A program made the translations under genes and the position numbers. From NCBI GenBank assembly GCA_035606945.1, contig DATNDR010000086.1:25003-89002 (forward strand): a DNA stretch of 64,000 nt, in the 5' to 3' direction. Below the pieces are notes generated by a model that was given only the letters and a program-made list of their open reading frames with translations, was not told where the DNA came from and ran no database searches. Positions 38,555-47,870 of this stretch are shown piece after piece. Position 1 is the first letter of the stretch, and each line of letters begins with the position of its first letter. This DNA comes from GCA-003244245 sp035606945. GTDB lineage: Bacteria > Actinomycetota > Actinomycetes > Mycobacteriales > Pseudonocardiaceae.

Positions 38555-38944
38555 TCAGGGCGAGTTCTCCAAGGCTGCGGGCACGGTGTCGGCGAAACTG
38601 AACTGCTCTCGTAGGCCCGTCACGTCCAAGGCGCGATTGATCATTCCTGAGTTGCACACCAATCGCAGGTGGTGACCTTCTCGCGCAGCGAGTTCATTAG
38701 CTTGGACGAGCACGGACAGACCGGCAGATCCCAAGAATTGCACCCCATCGAGGTTCAGCACCACCAGGGGAGCAGCGGTCACCTGGGCGATCACGAACAC
38801 GGCCAGCTCCGCGGCGGTCAGCGTATCGATCTCGCCTCCCACGGTGACCACCCGAGCGTGGGGACCGTGCCCGGTCACCTGCAGATCCAGCACGTCGGAG
38901 CACAACGGACCTGCCCTGCCCAGGGTGCCCGGTAGTAGCGCCAT
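38555..38944 (-). CDS. STAS-domain anti-sigma factor antagonist
   Basis: 129 residues from ATG 38944, preceded by AAAGGAG. The STAS core is clear: VVTVGGEIDTLTAAEL and LVVLNLDGVQFLGSAGLSVL, with the serine that is phosphorylated in SpoIIAA-type proteins (GSAG). It would release a sigma factor by binding its anti-sigma kinase. No kinase or sigma gene is adjacent, so the partner must be encoded elsewhere. Confidence 0.87.
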   Translation of the reverse strand: MALLPGTLGRAGPLCSDVLDLQVTGHGPHARVVTVGGEIDTLTAAELAVFVIAQVTAAPLVVLNLDGVQFLGSAGLSVLVQANELAAREGHHLRLVCNSGMINRALDVTGLREQFSFADTVPAALENSP

Positions 38945-39458
38945 CGCCGGCTCCTTTCCTGCCTCGGTGGCGCCCCAACGGCGACGCCAATCCTTCCCTG
39001 ACGATCGGATCATGGTGACCCTGACCGTGACCGTGAGGTTGCTGAGAGTTACCCACCCTGTGCAAGCGCAAAACCTTCGCCTGCTTCGCAAGGCGTGGTC
39101 TGTGTTCGACGAGCGCGCGGCAAGCGCCAGCGCCTGTGCCCATCAACGCCGTCGCATCGGCCCCATGAGCTCGGCAGCACGATGTCGACACCGAGGCGAT
39201 CGACCTGCAGAAATTCGATCTTGGGCAACCGGCGGGATAGCGCATCAGTGCGACTCTCGCGGCGTTAGGAGCCAGCTCTTGTTGCGCCGCAGAGCGCTGA
39301 ACGTACGGTCCAGTCCAGCCGGCGTGATCGTCGGCCTGACGTGCTCGCGTGTCATGTGAGTGCGCTTCACCTGGGGACAACAATCTCGGATTGGCTTACG
39401 ATTGCCCAACGCAGCGCACTTCGCGAACCGATAACAGCAAACACGCTAGGAGCTGACC
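38945..39458. other. Gene-poor region
   Basis: About 500 bases with no gene I can support. A minus-strand frame across it has no ribosome binding site or recognisable product. TGACCCTGACCGTGACCGTGA near 39013 is a short imperfect tandem repeat. Confidence 0.45.
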
Positions 39459-39599
39459 ATGACTGAATCCGAAAAGGGGCAGCACGACGAAGACTCGCAG
39501 ACCGATGACGACACCGCGGAGGACGAGCGCATTAACGATCCGCTTACTAAAACCGATGTCAAGGCACCCCGTACTCCCTTCGGATCAGAGGATTCATAG
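39459..39599 (+). CDS. Small acidic protein
   Basis: 46 residues from ATG 39459 after CTAGGAG. Highly acidic (MTESEKGQHDEDSQTDDDTA...), ending APRTPFGSEDS. No membrane helix, Cys or known motif. The ribosome binding site and clean length give moderate support; the function is unknown. It may be an unstructured protein or an accidental frame. Confidence 0.4.
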   Translation: MTESEKGQHDEDSQTDDDTAEDERINDPLTKTDVKAPRTPFGSEDS

Positions 39600-40337
39600 C
39601 TCAATTCACGAGGGTCGCGGCCACCGCGCTCATCGGCATTGCGAGTGCGCCGTGGCCAATGCCACGTAGTCAAGGAGGGCTGAACAGTCCTTGATCACAG
39701 TGATCATGCGTGCTTGACCGACCACTAACTTAGCGGCATCGAGCCGTGGCCTGGCCCTCACCGCGCGCGGGTTCACCGGTTCCGGCCTTCTGGGGTGCGC
39801 CGCGGGTTTGTGGGCAGTGGCGCATCCTGCTGGCGGCGATGGCGCGCATGCGCGGTTCAGCAGGATGCGCGCGTCCACAGTCGCGCTCCTCGCAGAGCAG
39901 GTAGGGAATCCCTACCTCCGGTAGGGGATTCTTCCTTTCTCATTGGGGTGCGCGCTCCCGCGAGCTGCGCGGCGGAGGTCACCACGGAAAACACTGCCTC
40001 GCCCCTCACTACTCCACCCAACGACTCAGACGATGGCGGCGGGGTTCGTTCCTCGAAGGGCTTCAGTGCTTTGCCCAGCATTGTCTTGGCACTGCGCTAC
40101 ACACTGTCCTACGCGGACCCGGCTACCTACGCTGATTGGGCAGCGCTACACCGGTCGCGCGTATGGCGGCTGACTAAGCTAGGTAGTACCCCGCAAGGGT
40201 TACGTAGGATTACGGATTGCCACCCCGTGGAGGGCTAGGCACTGTAGGTGATGGCCGGACCGGCGCTGCCCGCCGGTTCCGTGCCATACACACGCCTTCC
40301 GGGTAACTCTACATGTGACTGTTCTGGGGGAAATGTC
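39600..40337. other. Gene-poor region with degraded repeat
   Basis: No supported gene. Near 39901-39933 there is an inverted repeat, AATCCCTACC and GGTAGGGGATT, followed by a pyrimidine-rich tail, possibly an old terminator. At about 39973-40070 there is a segment similar to 48371-48460 (starting CGGAGGTCACCACGGAA), apparently a decayed duplicated coding sequence. Confidence 0.45.
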
Positions 40338-40640
40338 ATGTTCGATGCGATCAGCGACGCCGAAATCGGCTGCTACGAGCCGGAATTGCTGCCCGCGCGC
40401 ACCGTCTTGTCGATGCGTAGCGGCGGTATCCAGGGCGTTCTCGGCGATAACAACAGCGGCACGAGCGGCGGGTCCGGAAGCCACGGCGGCGCCAGCCACG
40501 CACATAATTTCAACCTGCTCTGGTGGCTAAACCAGCCCGGCACGGCGAACCCGGACACTGCCGGTGCGGGCAGCACCGCCGCTGCCAACCACACCGCCGG
40601 AAGCGAGATCGGAAGCGGCGGCGCGGACGCGAACGGCTGA
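40338..40640 (+). CDS. Gly/Asn/His-rich peptide, possible RiPP-type precursor
   Basis: 100 residues from ATG 40338, with GGGGGAAA upstream and strong GC3 bias, so a real gene. The first ~30 residues look like a leader (DAEIGCYEPELLPARTVLSM). The rest is low complexity: GDNNSGTSGGSGSHGG, then HNFNLLWWLNQPGT, then an Ala/Gly/Thr-rich end. L-P-A-R-x-x-L-S leaders followed by Gly-rich tails recur in small actinobacterial proteins of unknown role. No modifying enzyme is adjacent. Confidence 0.6.
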   Translation: MFDAISDAEIGCYEPELLPARTVLSMRSGGIQGVLGDNNSGTSGGSGSHGGASHAHNFNLLWWLNQPGTANPDTAGAGSTAAANHTAGSEIGSGGADANG

Positions 40641-42002
40641 CCAAGTCGAGCAACCCGGGCACGGGTCTTGCCACCATGAAATGTCGGCAGTCGCTGGCGA
40701 GTTGTCATGACGTTCGCCGTGCCCGTCGCCGAAGGTGGCTGCATCGTGCCCAACAGCCGTGGGTCCCGGGCCCAAACGTGGACGGGAATGCTGCGATCGC
40801 GGTGGAGCAGGACTACGTCGACCTGCTCTACCGCCATCTCGACCAACGTTGCCAGTACACCGCGGCGCGCCTGGCTGAGGTGCTGCTGGCGACAGTGGAC
40901 GTATCGGCTGACTTTTTGCTGCCTCCGATCAAGCCGGATGCCCGGATCGGAGGCCCCGTGTCGGCGCGCCAGCCTGAGGATCGCCTCGCGCCGCTCGCGC
41001 AGTTCGTCGAGCGAGGGTGGTGCGTGCCGAAGTTGTCAGCGCCAACTAACTCTCAGTGGTGGCTTTGGACCCGGCAGGTACTGGTGCGTGGTCGGGGAGT
41101 TACGGTCATGCCGTGGCGTTTCGGATAGCGCTAGATCGGCTTCGGGATGCTCGACGTTGCTGTATTTCACAGCTGTATGGCTGATCTGGGCGCACAACCC
41201 GACAGCGCAAGCCGCTGCCCTGCTGGTCCAGTCTGTCGAGGTGACGGGATTTGAACCCACGGCCTCTTCGTCCGAAGAAATGAAAGCACCGCGCTGGCCA
41301 GCGCGTTTCAGCGGGTTCGACCTGTTCAGACATCCCTCACGATCCCGGAAGTCCGCCGTCATACGTGGTGATTGTCACGCAGTTCGTCACGCACGCCGCA
41401 TACACGATGATCATAAGGTATACGGCAATTGCCGTGTGAATGGCACGCTCAGCCTGGTCCCCTTGGTGGCCTCTGCCGCACGGGGTGGTGGCAGTGCTCT
41501 CCAAACCGCGCCGCCCAGCAGGACAACCAGCACATCACCAGCATCACGCTCCAGGTCAGGCGCGGAAGCCACCACAGGTGACAGCGCAGGTGACCGTGGC
41601 ATCTTTGCCGAGCAAGGCCATCAATGACGGCGCGGGACCAGTCGATCAGTCCCCGAGCGCCCGGTCCGTCCAGATCGCCCATCATTTATCGGGTACCAGC
41701 CGACGCGACAACTCGTCAAGCACGACCGGGACCATGGCCGCATCACCGCCCGGCTTTCGCCTTCGATGCCACGGACTGATCCACGAACTTGTCCAGGTCG
41801 CCTCGTATGAATGACCTATTCGGCACCCACAGGCTGAGCACCCCAATCACCGGGCCAGAGGAGCAGGCCGGCTTTTGGAATCCCACAGGATGACCAGTTC
41901 GGCACCCGCAAGCACGAAACGGCTCTGGTAACGTGGAACCCGCCACGCCGCACATGCCGAATCGACGGAATACTGCATTGTGTACAACCGGAAAGGCGAG
42001 CT
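40641..42002. other. Degraded region between the peptide gene and the 42-48 kb cluster
   Basis: No intact gene. 40780-40880 (plus) encodes AAIAVEQDYVDLLYRHLDQR, similar in feel to the start of HelD/HelR-like helicases, with nothing behind it. The tRNA-Pro fragment lies at 41234-41279, and a GCGCTGGCCAGCGC palindrome near 41312. At 41805-41835 and 41890-41915 there are short sequences (ATGACC..TTCGGCACCC) that recur near 48475-48512. Confidence 0.45.
41234..41279 (-). tRNA. tRNA-Pro(CGG) 3' half (fragment, likely attachment-site remnant)
   Basis: Read on the minus strand, the 46 bases contain an anticodon loop TTCGGAC (CGG) with the 3' stem strand GAAGA, variable loop, T arm GTGGG-TTCAAAT-CCCGT, acceptor 3' strand CACCTCG and discriminator A. 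The 5' half (acceptor CGAGGTG, D arm) is absent upstream, and the 5' anticodon stem (expected TCTTC) is ATTTC. This is the part of a tRNA gene normally duplicated by site-specific integrases. Confidence 0.75.
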
Positions 42003-43115
42003 CTATCGCGAGATCAGTTCAATAAAGCGATTTGCTATTGCTGTGCGTGTTATTGCGGTCTGACCACGTGCTAGGTGGAATAGAGCTTCGCCCATCAAGC
42101 GGCTCGCGGTGCTTCCTGTTATCATCGCCGTTGCACCGGATGCGGCTATACACGCTGTACCGGCTCGGCAGGTCAGCTCAAGTGCCGCAGCCCGTAATGC
42201 CTGCCGGTCGGCAAGACTTTTTTCCGATGTGAATTCGTCTGCCAGCCTATATGTTTGCTCCCGTAGTTGTGCGCCCTCGCTGGCCAAAGCCATGCCGAGG
42301 TCGTAGTACTTGGGGCCCGAGCGAGGGGCTGAGGCCACAAGGAAATCGGTTGCGGCGCGCAATGTCCCATAGATGCCGGGGTTGACATCGGCGCGATCAT
42401 ACTTATCCTGACGAAGCCACGCATCCCACGAAGTGCTGCCGATTACTTGGTCGGGCGTCACTGCGACGTCGCGTAGCTCGACCGAGACGGTGCCGGTCGC
42501 GTTCATGCCCCATAATTCCTGCGGGCGAATTTCTCCGATACCGTTGTCGGTGCGGCAGGGTAGAAGCATCGATAGAACCTGGCCGTCCGGGGTTACCGCG
42601 GCCACCAAGAACACATCCGCTAGGAACCAGCCCGTCAGCCAGGGAAGGCGGCCGGACAGGCGCCATCCTAGCCGATCTGGGGTGGCGACTACAGCGGGCG
42701 ATCCAGTGCGTCTCAGGTGGGAGGTTGCTTCGGCGCCGAATACCTCGCCGTTTACCATAGCCTTGAGCCACTTATCGCGTAATTCTCGGTTGGCGCTAGC
42801 GGCGACTTCTTTAACCGGTTGGTGATGCTGATGTGAGACGAACCAGGTGGAACCATCCGCTGCGGCCACTAGCTCGGCAACTTCCCGACGAACTTCCTCG
42901 TTGTTTAATGGACCTGCCGGTTGGTAGGTCATCAGCCCGAGGACACCCGCGCGGCCAAGGGCTTCGAGGTGAGATCGAGGTACGCCGAACTTTGCGACGT
43001 GGTCAGCTTGCGGACGCAGCGTCTGATCAGCCAGCTCGGTCGTACGAGCGATCAGGACGTCCTCGAGCAGCCTAGGGGGCGTAGATAAAGCAGTTGTGGG
43101 CGCTGGGGACATCAC
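42003..43115 (-). CDS. Acyl-CoA-dehydrogenase-like flavoprotein
   Basis: 370 residues. The ACAD fold: an N-terminal helical domain, a middle beta domain with VFGAEATSHLRRTGSPAVV and GWRLSGRLPWLTGW, and a C-terminal helical domain ending FHLARGQTAITRTAIANRF. It resembles the subgroup of flavin-dependent hydroxylases and N-oxygenases (HsaA/DszC, KijD3-like) more than true dehydrogenases. The start is GTG 43115, overlapping the stop of the upstream gene. Lower GC than the core genes. It forms an operon with the unknown gene 43112-43837. Confidence 0.78.
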   Translation of the reverse strand: MMSPAPTTALSTPPRLLEDVLIARTTELADQTLRPQADHVAKFGVPRSHLEALGRAGVLGLMTYQPAGPLNNEEVRREVAELVAAADGSTWFVSHQHHQPVKEVAASANRELRDKWLKAMVNGEVFGAEATSHLRRTGSPAVVATPDRLGWRLSGRLPWLTGWFLADVFLVAAVTPDGQVLSMLLPCRTDNGIGEIRPQELWGMNATGTVSVELRDVAVTPDQVIGSTSWDAWLRQDKYDRADVNPGIYGTLRAATDFLVASAPRSGPKYYDLGMALASEGAQLREQTYRLADEFTSEKSLADRQALRAAALELTCRAGTACIAASGATAMITGSTASRLMGEALFHLARGQTAITRTAIANRFIELISR

Positions 43116-43837
43116 CGAGGAATTTGCTCGATTACACGGTTATTTACCACGACAGCCGGGGGCGCAGAAGATGAGTCGGGTATTGCCGCAAGCTCACTGA
43201 ATTTTTCTCCTAAGGGGCGAATAATGTGTTGCTCTACCTGGTAGTAACTAGTAAGTGTGGCGAGCGGTGCTCGCCGCATGTACCAGTGTCCATGTAAGTC
43301 GCAACCGATCTCGTTGCGTCGGAAGCCACCGGTGAGCCATCCTTCGGTCTCAGATTCGCAGGTACGCTCGATGCGGAAGTGATTGAAGATGGTGTTGGCA
43401 GTCGTGTGGACGCGTTCGTTCGGATCGCCCGGGCGTGGGATGGTGACGCCAAACCAACACTCCGGTTGGTCGGCATCGTTGACATACGCATCGTTGAAAC
43501 CGAGCCATGGCCACACGAAGGCGATTAGTCGTGCCTGCGCGGTCGGGCAATCATCGATCGGCGTGCCGGCTGGTAGCCGGTCCGGATCAATGTAGAAACG
43601 ACCCAGCCATGTCGGCAGCCATAGGTAGTAAGGATAGGAGCTATCATCAGAAAGCAGGTAACTGTTAGCGTTGCTAGATAGTTCATTCCCTGCTATAGCG
43701 CGCAACCGAACGCCGTATTCGGCAATAGAAAGCCGAACGCTGATTACCTCAAAGAAAGAGCGAATGTCGCGGAAATACTCCGACATATCACGGTAGGCAT
43801 TTGTGACCGAGCCGAGCACGTGCGCCCTGAAGATCAT
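43112..43837 (-). CDS. Protein of unknown function in the accessory cluster
   Basis: 241 residues from ATG 43837 after a GAGGGG site. Rich in aromatic residues (SYPYYLWLPTWLGRFYIDP; FVWPWLGFNDAYVND), with ECWFGVTIPRPGDPNERVHT and CDLHGHWYMRRAPLATLTSY. No membrane helix and no family I recognise. Because it is translationally coupled to the flavoprotein, it may be an enzyme partner or substrate-binding protein. Confidence 0.6.
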   Translation of the reverse strand: MIFRAHVLGSVTNAYRDMSEYFRDIRSFFEVISVRLSIAEYGVRLRAIAGNELSSNANSYLLSDDSSYPYYLWLPTWLGRFYIDPDRLPAGTPIDDCPTAQARLIAFVWPWLGFNDAYVNDADQPECWFGVTIPRPGDPNERVHTTANTIFNHFRIERTCESETEGWLTGGFRRNEIGCDLHGHWYMRRAPLATLTSYYQVEQHIIRPLGEKFSELAAIPDSSSAPPAVVVNNRVIEQIPR

Positions 43838-43961
43838 AACTTCTACCCCTCGCGACTTGCGGTTACAGCTTTATATGTGTCCGCAGCATATACTGACGCT
43901 ATACAGTAAGTAAACAGCTGATGACCCAAAGGTGATGTGAAGTGATCTTCGAGGACGAGCC
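43838..43961. promoter_or_regulatory. Divergent promoter region of the 42-48 kb cluster
   Basis: 124 AT-richer bases between the two divergent operons (minus 43837; plus 43962). It includes TTTATATGTG and ACTGACGCTATACAGTAAGT, plausible promoter elements, but no operator can be named. Confidence 0.5.
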
Positions 43962-45641
43962 ATGGTAGACGCGGGAGGCGGCGGGATAGAGGTCGATGTG
44001 GCCGTCGTTGGCGCCGGCATCGGCGGATGTTATGTCAGTCTCCGCTTGCTGGAGGCTGTCCGTACTGGGCAGTTCCACACCACGACCCCATTGCGATCTT
44101 CCGCGCGTACCAGGCCGGTGACCGTAGCGCTGTTTGAGGTGTCCGACCGGATCGGTGGCCGGTTGCACTCGATCCAGCTACCCGGTGTTCCGGATGTATG
44201 GGCAGATTTGGGCGGTATGCGGTTTCACCGGCAGCTCCATCTAGTCTGCGACCTGATTCGCTACGTCGGATTTGAGCAGTTTATCACTTCATTCTTTTTT
44301 GACCGGCCCGAAAACCTTACTTATGTACGCGGGGTCCGCTTACGACTGCACGAGCTGACCATCGCCGCATCGGACCGGCTTCCATACCGGCTGCGGCCGC
44401 AGGAGCGCGGACGCAACGGTGTTGGGCTTGGCTTTCTGGCTGCCGAGTCAGCACTACCGGGATTCTTTGCGTTGTATCGACGGCATCACGCCGCGCAGTC
44501 CCGATTCGATTGGTCCGAGGCAGATGCGGTCACTGCCGACTATGCTCATGTCAGAGAAAGCGCTCGGGTAGCCGGACGCAGGCTGCTTGACCAGGAGTGG
44601 TCGGCGGTGCTGGAGCATACGCTGAGCGCGGAAGCGATGTGTTTGATTGAAGATACCGGCGGTTATGACTGCCGCCAATGGACGGGAAACGCGGCCAACT
44701 GGTTGGATTTATTATTTCATACCCCTCCGGATGTTGAGTATCTGCGGCTGTCTACGGGGTTTGAGTCGTTACCTCGTGCCGTGCATGCCCGTTTCCACGC
44801 CGGCGGCGGGCGCACCTTTCTACGTCATCGCCTACAGCGACTCGACCGGGCCAGACTTCGGGACGGCTCGGAAGGATATCGATTAACGTTTCAGCTTGCG
44901 GAAGTCGGGAGCGCCGGGAGATACACCACGGTTGAGGCTAAAGTCGTTCTGTTGGCTTTGCCGCATAACGCTTTGCGCTCGCTTGATTCGGATACCTTTA
45001 TCTTCGCTTGCCCTATCGTCCGGGTCGCCTTGGACGCGGTCAAGGCTGTGCCCGCCTATAAGTTGTTCCTTGTCTATCCAGCACCCTGGTGGAAGCAGGT
45101 CGGCGTTAGCAGCGGACGGAGCACAACAGATTTACCGTTGCGTCAGTTGTGGTACTGGGGGACAGCGACCGAGAGCTACCGCACGGATCGACAGGCGATG
45201 CTGCTCGCGGCCTATCCAAGTGGATCGGCTGTGCGCTTGTGGGATAAGCACTTTCGCGATCGCGACCTTCATATGCCTGCGGCACTCGATGATTCTGCCG
45301 CTGTGCAAATAAGTGAGGTTCAACATGCTCATGCGATGGTTATGCGACTGCATGGTGTGACGAGGGCGCCGCCACCGATTGCTGCCCGCTGGCAGGACTG
45401 GCCAAATCCCGATGGGGCTTGGCACGTTTGGCGGCCTGGATACGATTCTCGACAGATCATTCCGCGTATCCGTCGGCCGTCGCGACGCGATGCGGTGTTT
45501 ATCGTCAGTGATTGCTGGACCGGTGATCCCGGCTCGGTCAATGGCACGCTGAGCTCGGCGGAGTCCGTACTGCAATACCATCTTGGCCTTACGTGGCCGG
45601 ACTGGTTACGCCGAGATGGCACCTATCTGATTCCAACCTGA
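43962..45641 (+). CDS. Flavin-containing amine oxidase
   Basis: 559 residues from ATG 43962 after GAGGA. The N-terminal dinucleotide-binding motif VAVVGAGIGGCYVSLRLLEA is followed, after an insertion, by the family's second motif in LFEVSDRIGGRLHSIQLPG and WADLGGMRFH (R-x-G-G-R ... G-x-x-R). The C-terminal part has DAVFIVSDCWTGDPGSVNG and SAESVLQYHLG (FAD-binding). L-amino-acid or monoamine oxidases give an imine plus peroxide; the substrate is unknown. It starts the plus-strand arm of the cluster. Confidence 0.83.
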   Translation: MVDAGGGGIEVDVAVVGAGIGGCYVSLRLLEAVRTGQFHTTTPLRSSARTRPVTVALFEVSDRIGGRLHSIQLPGVPDVWADLGGMRFHRQLHLVCDLIRYVGFEQFITSFFFDRPENLTYVRGVRLRLHELTIAASDRLPYRLRPQERGRNGVGLGFLAAESALPGFFALYRRHHAAQSRFDWSEADAVTADYAHVRESARVAGRRLLDQEWSAVLEHTLSAEAMCLIEDTGGYDCRQWTGNAANWLDLLFHTPPDVEYLRLSTGFESLPRAVHARFHAGGGRTFLRHRLQRLDRARLRDGSEGYRLTFQLAEVGSAGRYTTVEAKVVLLALPHNALRSLDSDTFIFACPIVRVALDAVKAVPAYKLFLVYPAPWWKQVGVSSGRSTTDLPLRQLWYWGTATESYRTDRQAMLLAAYPSGSAVRLWDKHFRDRDLHMPAALDDSAAVQISEVQHAHAMVMRLHGVTRAPPPIAARWQDWPNPDGAWHVWRPGYDSRQIIPRIRRPSRRDAVFIVSDCWTGDPGSVNGTLSSAESVLQYHLGLTWPDWLRRDGTYLIPT

Positions 45642-45686
45642 CATTCTACTTAGCTGCTGCCGACATGTTACGCGAAGGAGCAATCC

Positions 45687-46979
45687 GTGGCCGATCACGA
45701 AGACGTCGACTATCCAGTGCTTGATGAACGCAGCCTACCCGCGTACCTGGCTAGGATGCCTGAGGTCGCATCACGGCTCGGCGGCGCGCCCGCCGATTGG
45801 GTTGTCCAAGAGATCGGCGATGGTAATGTGAATTTTGTCTTCGCTGTGCGCGGTCCTGGGGGCGATGTCTGCGTTAAACAGGCACTACCCTACGTCCGGG
45901 CCGTCGGTGCAGAATGGCCGCTAACCCCTGAACGTACCTCTTTTGAATATCGCGCTCTGCTTGAGCATGGTCGATACGTCGCTGGCCGAGTTCCGAAGCC
46001 ACTGCACTACGACCCGCACTTGCGGCTGCTGATCGTTGAATATCTCGGTGGGCTCACCGTGATGCGCCATGGCCTCGTGGCCGGTGCCTGCTATCCGAAT
46101 TTCGCCGAGCACATCGGCAGCTATTTAGCGCAGTCGTTGTTTTTTACCTCCGACCTCGCGCTGGCAGGACCCGACAAGCGGATATTGATGTCACTATTTC
46201 ACACCAACACGGAGATGTGTCAGATCATGGAGGACATGGTCTTCACAGAACCTTACTGGGATCACCCACGTAACCGCTGCACCAGCCCACAGTTGGACGA
46301 CGAGCGATACCAACTTCAGCGCGACAGCCGGCTTAAAATTGCCGTGGCCAGACTCAAGACCCAGTACCTGGCCAACGCCGAAGCGTTGATCCATGGTGAT
46401 CTACACACCGGCTCTATCATGGTCTCTTTAGATGATACTCGAGTTATTGATCAGGAGTTCGCCTGCTACGGCCCAATGGGATTCGATGTGGGTACCTTGC
46501 TTGCACACCTCCTGATTAACTACTTTGCTCAGATTGGTCACGGTACACCCAAAGATCCGCGCAGCAAGCAACAAGAATGGCTCCTGGAGACCGTAGTCGA
46601 AGTGTGGACAAACTTCAGACTTCATTTTTGCGCATTCTGGGAGACCTCCGGCGCGGGCGACGCTTACCCTTCCTTGCTTTTCGCCGATCCCGTCGGGCAA
46701 ACGGCTTTAGCGGAAGAACGAGAATCCTATCTGGATAGGTTGTTCATCGACACGCTTGGATTTTGCGGCGCGGAGATAATCCGCCGCATCTTTGGCTTCG
46801 CCCACACGGCCGATTTCGACACAATTACCGATCCTGATCGCCGCGCCTCCTGCGAACGCTCAGCAATACGAATGGCGCACCAGCTTTTAGTCGGACCCAG
46901 TCAATACCAGACCATTACAGCGGTCACCGTCGCCGCCCGAAAGTTCGGCGAGCAATTCGGTGGAGACTATAATAAGTAG
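45687..46979 (+). CDS. mtnK: S-methyl-5-thioribose-kinase-like enzyme
   Basis: 430 residues from GTG 45687 (GAAGGAG upstream). An aminoglycoside-phosphotransferase/MtnK fold: EIGDGNVNFVFAV near residue 45 (glycine-rich loop), VCVKQALPYVR (ATP Lys), ALIHGDLHTGSIMVS (catalytic loop) and VIDQEFACYGPMGFDVGT, where MtnK has D-x-E-F-A-x-Y-G-P-x-G-F-D. MtnK phosphorylates methylthioribose in methionine salvage. No other salvage gene is nearby, so a role inside this cluster (for example on a related sugar) is possible. Confidence 0.85.
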   Translation: MADHEDVDYPVLDERSLPAYLARMPEVASRLGGAPADWVVQEIGDGNVNFVFAVRGPGGDVCVKQALPYVRAVGAEWPLTPERTSFEYRALLEHGRYVAGRVPKPLHYDPHLRLLIVEYLGGLTVMRHGLVAGACYPNFAEHIGSYLAQSLFFTSDLALAGPDKRILMSLFHTNTEMCQIMEDMVFTEPYWDHPRNRCTSPQLDDERYQLQRDSRLKIAVARLKTQYLANAEALIHGDLHTGSIMVSLDDTRVIDQEFACYGPMGFDVGTLLAHLLINYFAQIGHGTPKDPRSKQQEWLLETVVEVWTNFRLHFCAFWETSGAGDAYPSLLFADPVGQTALAEERESYLDRLFIDTLGFCGAEIIRRIFGFAHTADFDTITDPDRRASCERSAIRMAHQLLVGPSQYQTITAVTVAARKFGEQFGGDYNK

Positions 46980-47048
46980 TCTTTTCCGCTTGCGGGCGGC
47001 GAGGGTGTTCCACGATTGACCACCGCCTCCAGTATGGAGAGATTGCTC

Positions 47049-47870
47049 ATGCATATATTGTTGGGAACTAGCACAGCGGAAGCTGGACGCGATAATGAGG
47101 ACTTTGTGATAGCGGCCCCGGGAGCGGCTGTCCTTCTTGACGGTTCCCAAACGGCGGTTGAGCGAGACCAAGGATGTTTTCACGGCGTGGTTTGGTACGT
47201 TCAGACACTTGGCACCATATTGATCACCGAAATCATTAGTGGATCCACCTTGTTACCGAAAGCTCTTTCGACATCTATTCAACGTGTACGGTCCCTACAT
47301 GAAACGACCTGTCAACTGGACTACGCTGGAAGTCCATCGTCGACTGTCGTGGCTATGCGAGCGAGTGCCACCGACCTTGAATATCTGGTATTGGGAGACT
47401 CTACGTTAATGCTCGACTGTTTTGATAACAACCCGGAGGTCATCAGCGACGATCGGGAAGCACGCGTTGGACGCCAGTACCGCGCCGCGATGGACAAAGT
47501 TCCAACCGCTAGCTTAGATCATAAAATAGCGCACCGTAAATACGTCAAAGAACTTTATGCGCACCGCAACCGCCCTGGTGGTTATTGGATAGCCAGTGGA
47601 GATCCCCATGCGGCGACTGAAGCGGTCACGGGGGTAATTCCGGTCCATGGCCTTCGGGCTATAGCTTTACTCAGTGATGGTGCGTCTCGCCTTGTTGACC
47701 GGTTTCACTTAGCCACTTGGGCCGATCTCGCAAAGGTCTTAGAAGAGCACGGGCCAGGCGAACTAATCCAACGCGTACGCGCCGCTGAGGACGGCGACCC
47801 GATCGGGCAACGCTGGCCACGCACCAAAGTTCGTGATGACATCACCGTCGCCTATCTACGTTTACGTTAG
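47049..47870 (+). CDS. PP2C-like protein phosphatase
   Basis: About 273 residues from ATG 47049, with GGAGAG 7 bases upstream (47034 is an alternative). PP2C metal-site landmarks: GRDNEDFVIAAPG, AVLLDGSQTAV, VLGDSTLMLDC, ALLSDGASRLVD and KVRDDITVAYL. A short soluble phosphatase, or a relative that no longer dephosphorylates proteins. It lies directly behind the MTR-kinase-like gene, and such kinase-phosphatase pairs recur in actinobacterial gene clusters. Confidence 0.78.
   Translation: MHILLGTSTAEAGRDNEDFVIAAPGAAVLLDGSQTAVERDQGCFHGVVWYVQTLGTILITEIISGSTLLPKALSTSIQRVRSLHETTCQLDYAGSPSSTVVAMRASATDLEYLVLGDSTLMLDCFDNNPEVISDDREARVGRQYRAAMDKVPTASLDHKIAHRKYVKELYAHRNRPGGYWIASGDPHAATEAVTGVIPVHGLRAIALLSDGASRLVDRFHLATWADLAKVLEEHGPGELIQRVRAAEDGDPIGQRWPRTKVRDDITVAYLRLR

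Noticed and set aside
37201..41128. CRISPR array or other regularly spaced repeat
   Set aside because: No repeat unit of constant length with unique spacers is present; the short repeats are irregular and diverged.
40671..41128. HelD/HelR-like helicase gene
   Set aside because: Only about 30 residues look like the N-terminal helix of such proteins; the rest of the frame has no motif and the gene would be far too short.
41298..41330. Complete tRNA by joining the fragment to the GCGCTGGCCAGCGC hairpin
   Set aside because: The hairpin cannot serve as D arm, and no CGAGGTG acceptor strand is present at the required distance.
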